The notes below the pieces were generated by a model. That model did not search any database, had not been told where the DNA came from, and worked only from the letters and a program-made list of their open reading frames with translations. DNA of 64,000 nt from Solwaraspora sp. WMMA2065 (GTDB lineage Bacteria; Actinomycetota; Actinomycetes; Mycobacteriales; Micromonosporaceae): contig NZ_CP128361.1 of the NCBI RefSeq assembly GCF_030345075.1, positions 1,860,001 to 1,924,000 of the forward strand, written 5' to 3'. The position numbers were made by a program, and so were the translations under genes. Below, piece by piece: positions 9,146-16,993 of the stretch (the first letter of the stretch is position 1; each line of letters starts with the position of its first letter).

Positions 9146-9937
9146 TCAACTCCACGAGGGGATGGCGGCGAGCAGTCGCCGGGTGTACTCCTGTTGCGGC
9201 TCGTCCAACACCTGCTTGGCCGCACCCTGCTCGACGACCCGGCCGCTGCTCATCACCGCGATCCGGTCACAGAGGTCGCTGGCGAGCATCAGGTCGTGGG
9301 TGACGAAGAGCAGGCCGATGCCGAGTTCGTCGACCAGGGTGCGGAACAGCTCGACGACCTTGGTCTGGGTGGTGACATCGAGGGCGGTGGTGCACTCGTC
9401 TGCGATCACCAGCGCCGGACGGGTGACGACGGCCAGCCCGATGGCGACCCGCTGGCGCAGCCCGCCGGAGAGCTGGTGCGGGTAGCTGCCCAGCACCCGG
9501 GCCGGGTCGGTGATGCGCATCTGCGCCAGCACCTCCACCGAGCGGCGCTCGACCTCGGCCCGGGTGATGCCCCGGACGTGGCGGCGCAGCACCTCGACGA
9601 GCTGTGTGCCGATCTTCATCAGCGGGTTCAACGACCGGGAGGCGTCCTGGAAGACCATGCCCACGGCGCTGCCCCGGACCCGGTCGGTGCGGTCCACGCC
9701 GGGGGCCACCACCTCGTCGCCGGCGAGGGTGACCCGGCCCTGTTCGACATCGACGTTGCGTTCGAGCAGCCCGACGACGGTGCGGGCCAGGGTGGTCTTG
9801 CCACTGCCGGACTCGCCGACGACGCCGACGATGCGGCCCCGTTCCACGTCGAGGTCGACGTCGTCGAGCAGTCGCAGGTCGCCGTCGGCGAGTCGGGCGA
9901 CGACGGACAGGCCGCAGACGCTCAGCAGCGCGGTCAT
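9146..9937 (-). CDS. ABC transporter ATP-binding protein (Dpp/Opp type)
   Basis: This is a 263-residue ATPase of the peptide/opine/nickel importer family. Walker [10 protein letters not shown] is at residues 41-49, the Q-loop is VFQDASRSLNPL, the signature is LSGGLRQRV, Walker B is VIADECTTALD and the switch His is in VTHDL. Family-typical C-terminal EYTRRLLAAIP is present. It powers the importer together with the second ATPase at 11750. The ATG overlaps the stop of the permease gene upstream by 4 bp. It is the last transporter gene before the catabolic enzymes, so import and degradation appear co-transcribed. Confidence 0.93.
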   Translation of the reverse strand: MTALLSVCGLSVVARLADGDLRLLDDVDLDVERGRIVGVVGESGSGKTTLARTVVGLLERNVDVEQGRVTLAGDEVVAPGVDRTDRVRGSAVGMVFQDASRSLNPLMKIGTQLVEVLRRHVRGITRAEVERRSVEVLAQMRITDPARVLGSYPHQLSGGLRQRVAIGLAVVTRPALVIADECTTALDVTTQTKVVELFRTLVDELGIGLLFVTHDLMLASDLCDRIAVMSSGRVVEQGAAKQVLDEPQQEYTRRLLAAIPSWS

Positions 9938-10833
9938 CGGCGCCTCTTCCGTGGGTCGTGGTGGGTGAGCAGCGCGTCGCCCAACAGGTTGACCAGCAGC
10001 ACCAGCAGGGTGATGGCGAGCCCGGGGAACAGCGCGATCCACCAGGCCTGGCTCAGCTCGTCCTGGCCGGAGGCCAGCATCGACCCCCAGCTGACGCTCG
10101 GTGGCGGTACGCCGAGGCCGAGGAAGCTCAGCGCGCTCTCGATCAGGATCGCCGTGCCGACCTGGAGGGTGCCGAGCGCGACGACCGTGCCGGCGAGGTT
10201 GGGCAGGACGTGTCGGAAGACGATCCGCGCCTCCGACGCGCCGGCCGCCCGCAGGCCGGTGACGAACTGCCGCTCGCGGATCGCCAGGGTCGCCGACCGG
10301 GTGACCCGGGCGCAGACCGCCCACCCGGTCAGCGCCAGCACCAGGAACAGCACCGGCAGCGAACTGCCCCGGTTCGAGATGATCGCGAGGGCGACCAGGA
10401 TGAACGGCAGGGCCAGCTGAGCGTCGATGAGCACCGAGATGACCCGGTCGACCCAGCCGCGGAAGTAGCCGGCCAGCACGCCGAGCAGGGTGCCGGGGCC
10501 GATCGCGACCAGCGCGCCGACCAGGCCGATCAGAATGGTCAGCCGGCCGGCGGAGACGAACTGTGTGAGGACGTCCTGGCCGAGCTTGTCGGTGCCGAGC
10601 GGGTGCGCCCAGGTTCCGCCGTCGAGGAAGGCGGGCGGTCGCCGGGTCGCCGCCAGGTCCTGCCCGGTGTCGGGCAGCAGTCCGGTCAGCGGCAACACCA
10701 GCACCAGGCCGGCGACGACCACCAGCGGCAGGGACAGCCAGAACACCGAGGTACGGGACCGCCGTGCCGGGCGTCGTGGCGGTTGCGCCGCCGGCGGCGC
10801 CGGGTGCAGATCGGATCGGCTCACGGCCGTCAC
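9934..10833 (-). CDS. ABC transporter permease (DppC-like)
   Basis: This 299-residue inner-membrane protein has an N-terminal Arg/Pro-rich tail, one transmembrane helix (about 30-55), then the BPD permease core with five hydrophobic segments. The DppC-type ATPase-coupling EAA region is GLRAAGASEARIVFRHVLPN, and the SALSFLGLGVPPPSVSWG loop is characteristic of DppC/OppC. It forms the membrane channel with the DppB-like partner encoded just upstream. The GTG start overlaps the preceding stop (GTGA). Confidence 0.93.
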   Translation of the reverse strand: MTAVSRSDLHPAPPAAQPPRRPARRSRTSVFWLSLPLVVVAGLVLVLPLTGLLPDTGQDLAATRRPPAFLDGGTWAHPLGTDKLGQDVLTQFVSAGRLTILIGLVGALVAIGPGTLLGVLAGYFRGWVDRVISVLIDAQLALPFILVALAIISNRGSSLPVLFLVLALTGWAVCARVTRSATLAIRERQFVTGLRAAGASEARIVFRHVLPNLAGTVVALGTLQVGTAILIESALSFLGLGVPPPSVSWGSMLASGQDELSQAWWIALFPGLAITLLVLLVNLLGDALLTHHDPRKRRR

Positions 10834-11753
10834 CTCACCCTCGGGTCGACGACCGAATGGATCACGTCGACGAGCAGGTTCAGCAGGACGAACGTCAACG
10901 CGCCGAAGACGACGATCGCCTGGACGAGCGGGAAGTCACGGAACTGGATGGCCTGCAGCGCCAGCTGGCCGAGGCCGGGCCAGGAATAGACGTACTCGAT
11001 CGCGACTGCGCCGGAGAGCAGGATCCCGGTCTGCAGCACGACGATGGTCAGGATCGGCATCATCGAGTTCTTGAACGCGTGCCGCCACACGACCCGCCGG
11101 CCGCGCAGCCCGCGGGCCCGGGCGGAGTCGATGTACGGCTCGGCCAACGTCTCGCTCATCGACGCCCGGGTGAGCCGGGCGATCTGCGCCATCGGGTACA
11201 CCGCCATGGTGACGGCGGGAAGGACCAGATGCTGCGGGGTGCCGGACTGCCCGGCGGGCAGCCAGCCGAGGTTCACGGCGAACAGCGCCACCAGCATCAT
11301 GCCGAACCAGAAGACGGGCACCGATTGGCCGAGCAGGGCGACGGTGGAGGCGGCGCGGTCCCACCAGGTGCCCTCGCGGGTCGCGGCCAGCACCCCGAGC
11401 GGCACTCCGACGAGTACGGCGAGTGCCATGCCGGCGGCGACCAGTTGCAGGGTGAACGGCAGTCGGTCGGCGATCAGGGTGGTGTTGGCCTGGTAGAACT
11501 GCAGCGACTGGCCAAGGTCACCGGTGAGGATGCCCTTCAGGTACTCGAGGTACTGGACGACCAGCGGCAGGTCGAGGCCGAGTTCGTGCCGCAGAGCGTC
11601 CCGCTGCTCCGGGGTGGCCATCGGTCCGAGGATGGCCACGGTCGGATCACCGGAAAGCCGGCCGAGCGCGAACGCCAGGCTCAGCGCGATGAGCAGGGAC
11701 GCCAGCAGCGACGCCAGGCGGCTGCCGACCCGTCGGACGGTGCTGGCCTTCAT
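10830..11753 (-). CDS. ABC transporter permease (DppB-like)
   Basis: This 307-residue permease has six predicted transmembrane segments. It has the DppB/OppB hallmarks: an N-terminal helix, LGLDLPLVVQYLEYLKGI, GDLGQSL, and a coupling loop YIDSARARGLRGRRVVWRHA. It ends with VDVIHSVVDPRVR, the usual DppB tail. It pairs with the DppC-like protein. The ATG overlaps the stop of the upstream ATPase gene by 4 bp. ATG 11753 is used because longer in-frame extension would run into that upstream ATPase. Confidence 0.93.
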   Translation of the reverse strand: MKASTVRRVGSRLASLLASLLIALSLAFALGRLSGDPTVAILGPMATPEQRDALRHELGLDLPLVVQYLEYLKGILTGDLGQSLQFYQANTTLIADRLPFTLQLVAAGMALAVLVGVPLGVLAATREGTWWDRAASTVALLGQSVPVFWFGMMLVALFAVNLGWLPAGQSGTPQHLVLPAVTMAVYPMAQIARLTRASMSETLAEPYIDSARARGLRGRRVVWRHAFKNSMMPILTIVVLQTGILLSGAVAIEYVYSWPGLGQLALQAIQFRDFPLVQAIVVFGALTFVLLNLLVDVIHSVVDPRVR

Positions 11754-12595
11754 CGGCGGGACCTCCAGCGGGCGCCGGGCATCGCGGCGAGCAGTTCGCG
11801 GGTGTAGTCGTCGCGGGGGGTGACGAAGACCGCCTCGCACGGCCCCGACTCGACCACCCGGCCCTGGTACATGACGTGTACGACATCGCAGATCGAGCGG
11901 ACGACGGCGAGGTCGTGGCTGATCATCAGCAGGGCCGCGCCGGTGCTCTGCCGGATCTGGGTCAGCAGCGCCAGCACGTCGGCCTGCACCGACACGTCGA
12001 GACCGGAGGTCGGTTCGTCCGCCACGATCAGCCGCGGCCGCATCAGCAGGGCGCGGGCGATGCAGACCCGCTGGGCCTGGCCGCCGGAGAGCTGGTGCGG
12101 GTAGCGGTCCAGGATCTGCGGTGCCAGCCGGACCCGGTCGAGCAGTTCGGTGTCGCTGATCCAGGAGGTGCGCTCGGGTTGCAGCCGACGCAGTTCGCGC
12201 AGCCCGGAGCGGACCGACTGCCGGGGGTCGAGCGATCCGTGCGGATCCTGGAAGACCACCTGCACCTCGGGGCGCAGCCGCCGCAGCCGTGCCCGACTGA
12301 TCGCGGAGAGCTGGTGCCCGAGCAGCCGGATTGCCCCGTCGCCACGGGTGCCCAGCCCGGTGGCCGCCATGGCGAGCGTCGTCTTGCCGGACCCCGACTC
12401 GCCGACGACGGCGACGCTCTCGCCGGCGCCGATACGCAGCGACACGTGGTCGACCGCGCGCAGCACCGCCCCCGTGCTCCGGTCGCGGTGCTCGACGACC
12501 AGATCGTCGACCACCAGCACGGCGGTGTCGGTGTCCGAGGTGCGGGGGTGCCCGGCGAGGTCGCCGGGCACCCCCGTCTGCGCTGCTCCGGTCAT
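11750..12595 (-). CDS. ABC transporter ATP-binding protein (OppF/DppF type)
   Basis: This is a 281-residue ATPase with Walker [10 protein letters not shown] at 65-73, Q-loop [13 protein letters not shown], signature LSGGQAQRV, Walker [12 protein letters not shown] and ISHDLAVV. It is the second motor subunit of the importer, sharing the family C-terminus [13 protein letters not shown]. It starts 3 bp inside the end of the binding-protein gene region. Its first ~20 codons contain a perfect 14-bp inverted repeat (12544-12575) that could tune expression relative to the binding protein. Confidence 0.93.
   Translation of the reverse strand: MTGAAQTGVPGDLAGHPRTSDTDTAVLVVDDLVVEHRDRSTGAVLRAVDHVSLRIGAGESVAVVGESGSGKTTLAMAATGLGTRGDGAIRLLGHQLSAISRARLRRLRPEVQVVFQDPHGSLDPRQSVRSGLRELRRLQPERTSWISDTELLDRVRLAPQILDRYPHQLSGGQAQRVCIARALLMRPRLIVADEPTSGLDVSVQADVLALLTQIRQSTGAALLMISHDLAVVRSICDVVHVMYQGRVVESGPCEAVFVTPRDDYTRELLAAMPGARWRSRR
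12544..12575 (-). terminator. Strong hairpin after the binding-protein gene (attenuator-like)
   Basis: A perfect 14-bp inverted repeat with a 4-base loop (GGGGGTGCCCGGCG / CGCCGGGCACCCCC) begins 23 bp past the binding-protein stop, inside the first codons of the ATPase gene. There is no T-tract, so partial termination or 3' protection of the binding-protein message is likelier than full termination. Confidence 0.6.
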
Positions 12596-12597
12596 CG

Positions 12598-14121
12598 TCA
12601 GAGGGTCGTCTTCGTGAAGTCCACGGTATTCAGCGGACCGAACTCGACACCGGTGACACCGGGACCGGTCGCGTAGTTGAAGATCTGCCGGTAGAGCGGC
12701 ACGTAGCAGTGCTTCTCGACCACTCCGATGGTGTTGAGCTGCTCGTAGATCGGGGCGGCCTGCTCGGCGCTGTCCTGTTCGAGCGCCTGCTGGGCGAGCT
12801 GGTCGATCTGCGGGTCAGGGCAGTTGCCGGTCAACGACGCGGTCTTCATGAAGCCGCTGACGAAGTAGTCCGGCACGGCGACGTTGGGCACTCCGGCGAA
12901 GATGGCGACACCGGGGACCTGGCGGCCGATGATCCGCTGAACCAGGGTGCCGTAGTCGAGCGGCTCGTAGCTGACCGTGAAGCCGGCCTGTTCGAGGCTG
13001 CCGCCCACCGCCTGGGCGACCTCTTCGATGTTGGTGTACTGCGCCGCCGGATAGGTGATCTGTACGGCCGGGGTGGCGTCACCGACGAGTTGCGCGGCCT
13101 TCGCCGGGTCGGCGGTGACACTGTCCTGCGGTTGCTGGCCGGGCCGGACGTTGAGCAGTCCGGCGTCGGCAGCGGCCTGGCCGTCGAAGATGCCGCTGAC
13201 GATCGCGTCCCGGTCGATGGCCAGGGCCGCGGCCTCACGCAGCTGCGGGTCGTCGAACGGCGCCTTGGTCGAGTCGAGGAAGGCGATGATCTTTATGGCG
13301 GTCTCGGTGCGTACCACGTCGACCCCGGCCGCTTCGGCCGCCTGCGCCTGGGCCGGCGGTAGGTCGAAGGAGACGTCGACGGTCCCGCTCTGGATCAACG
13401 CGAGCCGCTGCGCGGCCTCGTTTGCCCAGGTGAAGGTCACACCGTCGTTCGTCGGTTCGTCGCCCCAGTAGTCGGGGTTCTTGGTGACCGAGATGTCACG
13501 ACCGGCGTTGGCGCCGGCCCACACGTACGGGCCGGTGCCGACCGGGGCCGCAGCGAAGCCTTCGGACCCCTGCTCCTGGTAGTAGGCCGGTGGGACCAGA
13601 TAGACCGTGGTGAGCAGGTCGGGAATGTTGTACTGCGGCGTGCCGGTGGTGACCACGACGGTGGCGTCGTCGGTGGCCTCGATCGAGGTGACGTTGCCGA
13701 AGTAGGACTTCAGCGGTGACCCCTCAGTGTCGCGGGTGAGCGTGATGGTGTTCGCGACGGCGGCGGCGTCGGCAGCTTCCCCGTTGCTGAAGGTGATGTC
13801 GGGGCGGACGGTGAACGTCCAGGTCGTGGCGTCGGTACGGGTCCAGTTGGTGATGAGACCGGTGTCGGTGGGCGCGAGGTCGTCGCCGGTGTCGATCAGC
13901 GGTTCGAGCATCGTCGCCCAGACGACCTGGGCGGAGCGCGCACCGACGATTGGATCGAGGGTGGCGGGCTGGGCCGCGAGCAGCGCACGGATGACAGTCG
14001 GGCCGGACGAACCGGTGTCGTCGGGTTCGGTGCCACCGCAGGCGGTCAGGCCGACGCTGGCGACAGTGATGGCGGCGGCGGCCACGAGGGGCCGCCGGGA
14101 ACGCAGGATTTTCATGATCAT
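12598..14121 (-). CDS. Solute-binding lipoprotein, SBP_bac_5 family
   Basis: This 507-residue extracytoplasmic binding lipoprotein starts MIMKILRSRR, followed by a hydrophobic h-region and the lipobox LTAC (Cys about residue 28). The mature part shows family-5 features: LDPIVGARSAQVVWATMLEPL near the start, TWTFTVRPDITFSNGEAADA, and the GTGPY motif. Such proteins feed peptides, opines, nickel or other small polar solutes to Dpp/Opp permeases. It is the first gene of the 12-kb leftward operon. AAGGA lies 8 nt before the first ATG, which is chosen over ATG 14115. Co-transcription with catabolic enzymes suggests it captures their substrate, perhaps a conjugated acid. Confidence 0.92.
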   Translation of the reverse strand: MIMKILRSRRPLVAAAAITVASVGLTACGGTEPDDTGSSGPTVIRALLAAQPATLDPIVGARSAQVVWATMLEPLIDTGDDLAPTDTGLITNWTRTDATTWTFTVRPDITFSNGEAADAAAVANTITLTRDTEGSPLKSYFGNVTSIEATDDATVVVTTGTPQYNIPDLLTTVYLVPPAYYQEQGSEGFAAAPVGTGPYVWAGANAGRDISVTKNPDYWGDEPTNDGVTFTWANEAAQRLALIQSGTVDVSFDLPPAQAQAAEAAGVDVVRTETAIKIIAFLDSTKAPFDDPQLREAAALAIDRDAIVSGIFDGQAAADAGLLNVRPGQQPQDSVTADPAKAAQLVGDATPAVQITYPAAQYTNIEEVAQAVGGSLEQAGFTVSYEPLDYGTLVQRIIGRQVPGVAIFAGVPNVAVPDYFVSGFMKTASLTGNCPDPQIDQLAQQALEQDSAEQAAPIYEQLNTIGVVEKHCYVPLYRQIFNYATGPGVTGVEFGPLNTVDFTKTTL

Positions 14122-14188
14122 CAGGGGTGTCCTTCACAGCGATGGACCCGTTCACGTCGCCGCGTTGCGCGCCGGTGACGCTCGCCAC

Positions 14189-14217
14189 AAAGTACCGACC
14201 AGCCGGTATCAAGTCAA
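14189..14217 (-). promoter_or_regulatory. Leftward operon promoter with embedded TetR-type operator (copy 2)
   Basis: Read leftward, TTGACT (14217-14212), a 17-bp spacer and TACTTT (14194-14189) form a sigma-70-like promoter. The operator motif TACCGACCAGCCGGTA (14193-14208 on the + strand) fills the spacer and touches the -10. Repressor binding there would block polymerase. The binding-protein start lies about 65 bp downstream. Confidence 0.68.
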
Positions 14218-14278
14218 CGGTTCAAGCAGGTATCTCGACTATGACATTCGCGTGACAAAGGCCAGCCAACCAGCGGCG

Positions 14279-14313
14279 TTGTGAACATACCGACCGGTAT
14301 GTATGATACCCCG
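14279..14313 (+). promoter_or_regulatory. Rightward promoter with operator variant in its spacer (copy 3)
   Basis: TTGTGA (14279-14284), a 17-bp spacer and TATGAT (14302-14307) are spaced canonically. The palindrome CATACCGACCGGTATG (14286-14301) sits in the spacer. It matches the shared operator for its left eight bases and diverges at two right-arm positions. Transcription would begin about 14314, exactly at a GTG codon of the crotonase gene. Confidence 0.66.
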
Positions 14314-15051
14314 GTGGCCCCTACCCTCACCCCTCGGCACGACGGACGCCTCATCCGGGTGCGCTATGACAACGCGGCCCGCGGCAACTGCTTCGACGAC
14401 ACCGCGCTGCATGAACTCGTCCACGCACTGGAGACCGCTGCGGCCATCGACAGCTGCGCGGTCGTCGAGCTCGAGATGGCCGGCCGGAACTTCTGCGGCG
14501 GCTGGGACACCACGGCGTTCACCGAGCTGGCCGGCAGTTCGTCGGAGACGGTGGCGGACAGTCTGCGCGCCAGCGACGCCGCACTGCGGCGGATCCGGCG
14601 ACTCCCGGTGCCGGTGGTCGCCGCGGTACGGGGCCGGGTGATCGGCTTCGGTGCCGGCCTGCTCGACGCCGTGCACCTGCCGATCGCCGCGACCAGTGCC
14701 CGCCTGTCGTTACCCGAGGCCCGGTTCGGTTTCGCCCCCGCCGGAGTCGGCTACGCGATCGCCCGGGCGCTACCCCGCCCGCAGGCCTACCACCTGCTGA
14801 CCGGGGCCACGACCGCGTCCGCCGATCAGATGCTCGCCTGGGGCCTGGTCGCCGAGGTCGTCGCCGACGACGACCTCGACCGCGCGGCCGGGGCTCTGGT
14901 CGAGACGCTGCTCGCCGTACCCGGCCGCACGCTGCGAGCGGTGGTCGAGGTGGTCGAGTCGAGCCGGGCCACCGGACGGCCGGATCATGTCTACGACGTC
15001 TCGGCGCGCACCATCGTCGCCGGTGTCACCGCGCGCGGAGCGGACCGATGA
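14314..15051 (+). CDS. Enoyl-CoA hydratase/isomerase family protein (crotonase fold)
   Basis: This crotonase-superfamily protein has 245 residues from GTG 14314. An in-frame GTG at 14281 and ATG at 14299 lie within the promoter or operator, so a leaderless start at 14314 fits best. FCGGWD and RGRVIGFGAGLLDAV form the CoA-binding/oxyanion region. The second catalytic Glu position is kept (LPEARFGF), but the first, normally a Glu in GGGCEL-type motifs, is replaced by GFGAGL. That pattern is seen in crotonases with isomerase, hydrolase or decarboxylase activities, so simple hydration is not assured. It is the first gene of a three-gene operon with a double VOC protein and a flavin reductase. Confidence 0.82.
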   Translation: MAPTLTPRHDGRLIRVRYDNAARGNCFDDTALHELVHALETAAAIDSCAVVELEMAGRNFCGGWDTTAFTELAGSSSETVADSLRASDAALRRIRRLPVPVVAAVRGRVIGFGAGLLDAVHLPIAATSARLSLPEARFGFAPAGVGYAIARALPRPQAYHLLTGATTASADQMLAWGLVAEVVADDDLDRAAGALVETLLAVPGRTLRAVVEVVESSRATGRPDHVYDVSARTIVAGVTARGADR

Positions 15052-15857
15052 GCGGTCGGTTCCAGGCTGGCGAGGCCGTCTGGGTGGAGCTGGCCACCCC
15101 CGATCCGGACCAGGTCGAACCTTTCTACCGGGCACTACTCGGCTGGACGGTGCGTGCCGAACGGCTCGGTGCCACCACCTACCGGATGTGTGGCATCGAC
15201 GGACGCGATGTGGCCGGCATCTCCGACGCCGCCGCGCTGCACGCCGGCCGGCCCCGGGGGTGGATCGTCTACTTCGCGGTCGACGACGTGAGTCGGAGCG
15301 CCTCCCGGGCGGTCCAGCTCGGCGGCGAGCTGGTCACCCCACCGCGATATCTGCCGGCCGCCGGAACCGGCGCCGTCGTCATCGACCCGTTCGGTGCCGC
15401 GTTCGGCCTCTACCAGGGCGAGTCACGCACCGGTGCGCAACTGCTCAACTCGGTCGGCGCACTGTGCTGGAACGAACTGAACACCGGGGAGCCCGCCGCC
15501 TCGGTGAGCTACTACCGGTCCCTGTTCGGCTACGCCACCCGGCGGACGGCAGACACGCCCACCGCCCGCCCGTACACCCTGCTGATGCTCGGCGACGTCG
15601 CGGTCGCCGGTGTGCTGGCACTCGACAACGAATGGCCGAACCTGATCCCGGCGAAGTGGATCACCTACTTCGCTGTGGACTGCCTGGACGACGCGCTGCG
15701 GCGGGTCTGCGCGCTCGGCGGGACGCCGACCGTCGGCCCGGTCCGGAGCCCGTACGGACGCCTTCACCTGGTGAAGGATCCCGGCGGCCATTCACTTTGC
15801 CTCATCCAGCTCGACGGCGGTCTGCGCCCCGGGCACGACTCCTCCCCCAGGTGGTGA
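15048..15857 (+). CDS. Two-domain VOC protein
   Basis: This 269-residue protein is built of two vicinal-oxygen-chelate repeats, about residues 6-125 (WVELATPDPDQVEPFYRALL) and 135-260 (LCWNELNTGEPAASVSYYRS). The arrangement resembles the mycobacterial Cfp30B-type glyoxalase-like proteins. The ligand residues are only partly the classical His/Glu set, so a binding rather than catalytic role is possible. The ATG overlaps the crotonase stop by 4 bp (ATGA), indicating coupling. Its presence with a flavin reductase could mean an oxygenation or isomerisation step in the pathway. Confidence 0.82.
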   Translation: MSGRFQAGEAVWVELATPDPDQVEPFYRALLGWTVRAERLGATTYRMCGIDGRDVAGISDAAALHAGRPRGWIVYFAVDDVSRSASRAVQLGGELVTPPRYLPAAGTGAVVIDPFGAAFGLYQGESRTGAQLLNSVGALCWNELNTGEPAASVSYYRSLFGYATRRTADTPTARPYTLLMLGDVAVAGVLALDNEWPNLIPAKWITYFAVDCLDDALRRVCALGGTPTVGPVRSPYGRLHLVKDPGGHSLCLIQLDGGLRPGHDSSPRW

Positions 15858-15863
15858 CCTCCC

Positions 15864-16379
15864 TTGACGGCCGAGCCGCTGTTCGATTCGACGGAGTTCC
15901 GTCAGGTGTGTGGTCACTTCCCCACCGGCGTCACCGCGATCACCGCGATCACCGCCCAGAGCGGCGTCGCCGCGCTGACCGTGAACTCGTTCACCTCGGT
16001 CTCGCTGCAGCCAGCGAAGGTGTTGTTCTGCGTGACCAGTTCCTCGTCCAGCTTCCCGACTTTGGTCGGATCCAGACGGATCGCCATCCACATCCTCAGC
16101 CGGGACCAGGAGGACGTGGCCCGCCGGTTCGCCACATCCGGGCTGACCGGCGCGGAGAAACTCGCCGGGGTGTCCTGGCTGCCCGGCCCCGACGGGGTTC
16201 CGCTGCTGCCCGGCACACCGGCGGTGCTCGCCGGACGACGTGACGAGGTGATCACCAGCGGCGACCACGTCATCTTCCTGCTCGACATCGACCACGTGCA
16301 CCTGAAGCCGACGAACGTGCCGGCGTTGTCGTTCTACCGGGGGCGGTTCGTCAGTCCGTCGGCCACCACGACCGAGTGA
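15864..16379 (+). CDS. Flavin reductase-like protein
   Basis: This 171-residue protein of the FMN-binding split-barrel flavin reductase family has FRQVCGHFPTGVTAITA at the start, TVNSFTSVSLQPAKVLFCV in the core and HVIFLLDIDHV toward the end. Family members such as HpaC and HsaB reduce FMN or FAD with NAD(P)H and hand it to a separate monooxygenase. No oxygenase large subunit is encoded in this window, so the partner is elsewhere or the reduced flavin serves another enzyme. TTG 15864 is the only plausible start after the in-frame stop at 15855, 6 bp past the VOC gene. It ends before the convergent MaoC gene. Confidence 0.85.
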   Translation: MTAEPLFDSTEFRQVCGHFPTGVTAITAITAQSGVAALTVNSFTSVSLQPAKVLFCVTSSSSSFPTLVGSRRIAIHILSRDQEDVARRFATSGLTGAEKLAGVSWLPGPDGVPLLPGTPAVLAGRRDEVITSGDHVIFLLDIDHVHLKPTNVPALSFYRGRFVSPSATTTE

Positions 16380-16417
16380 GCGGGTGACGCCCCGCCGTCG
16401 CCGATCGTCGACGTGGA

Positions 16418-16903
16418 TCAGCTGTAGTACCGGAACAGGATCTCGGCCACGCAGCAGGGCGTCGGCCCATCGGCGAACTCCACCGTCACCGAAGCCTTGG
16501 CCTGCACACCGTCCCCGGTACCAGGGACGGCGGTGATCGGCTGGGCCGACACCAACGTCGCGGTGCCCTGGATCGGCACACCGGGCGGCAAGGGTCGGAC
16601 GAACCGGACCCGATCCAGCCCGTAGTTGATACCCATGGCGAAGGTCTGCACCTCGAGGATGTCCGCGAGCAGGCGCGGGACGAGTGCCAAGGTCAGGAAT
16701 CCGTGCACGACGGTGGTACCGAACGGGCCGGTCCGCGCCCGCTCGACGTCGACGTGGATCCATTGGTGGTCCCCGGTGACGTCGGCGAACTGGTCGATCT
16801 GCCGCTGAGTCACCACCTGTGGTGCGCTGGCCCCCAGCTCCGCGCCGACCAGGTCGAGCAGGTCACCCGGGTTACGCACGATCGTCCGTGATGCGGTTCG
16901 CAT
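16418..16903 (-). CDS. MaoC-like (R)-enoyl-CoA hydratase
   Basis: This 161-residue hot-dog-fold hydratase carries the catalytic motif FADVTGDHQWIHVD, followed by ARTGPFGTTVVHGFLTLAL, the R-hydratase signature. It would hydrate a trans-2-enoyl-CoA to the (3R)-hydroxyacyl-CoA. That stereochemistry matches the MFE2-like dehydrogenase at 5638, so the two can act in series. The start is ATG 16903 with GGAG 8 nt upstream, giving the usual family length; a longer in-frame reading would cross the operator and the divergent gene. It diverges from the acyl-CoA dehydrogenase gene. Confidence 0.9.
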   Translation of the reverse strand: MRTASRTIVRNPGDLLDLVGAELGASAPQVVTQRQIDQFADVTGDHQWIHVDVERARTGPFGTTVVHGFLTLALVPRLLADILEVQTFAMGINYGLDRVRFVRPLPPGVPIQGTATLVSAQPITAVPGTGDGVQAKASVTVEFADGPTPCCVAEILFRYYS

Positions 16904-16943
16904 GGTCACTCCAACGGAGAACGGCCATCGGCGGCCTTCTTCA

Positions 16944-16959
16944 TTCCGACCGGATGGTA
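16944..16959. promoter_or_regulatory. TetR-type operator, copy 4 (divergent promoter)
   Basis: TTCCGACCGGATGGTA lies between the MaoC and acyl-CoA dehydrogenase genes. It matches the island motif, with T for C at the start of the right arm. The right arm leads directly into TATCAT (16958-16963), a good -10 candidate for the dehydrogenase. Confidence 0.65.
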
Positions 16960-16993
16960 TCATCAGCTTCGGATAACTGAGCAGGGAGGTTCC

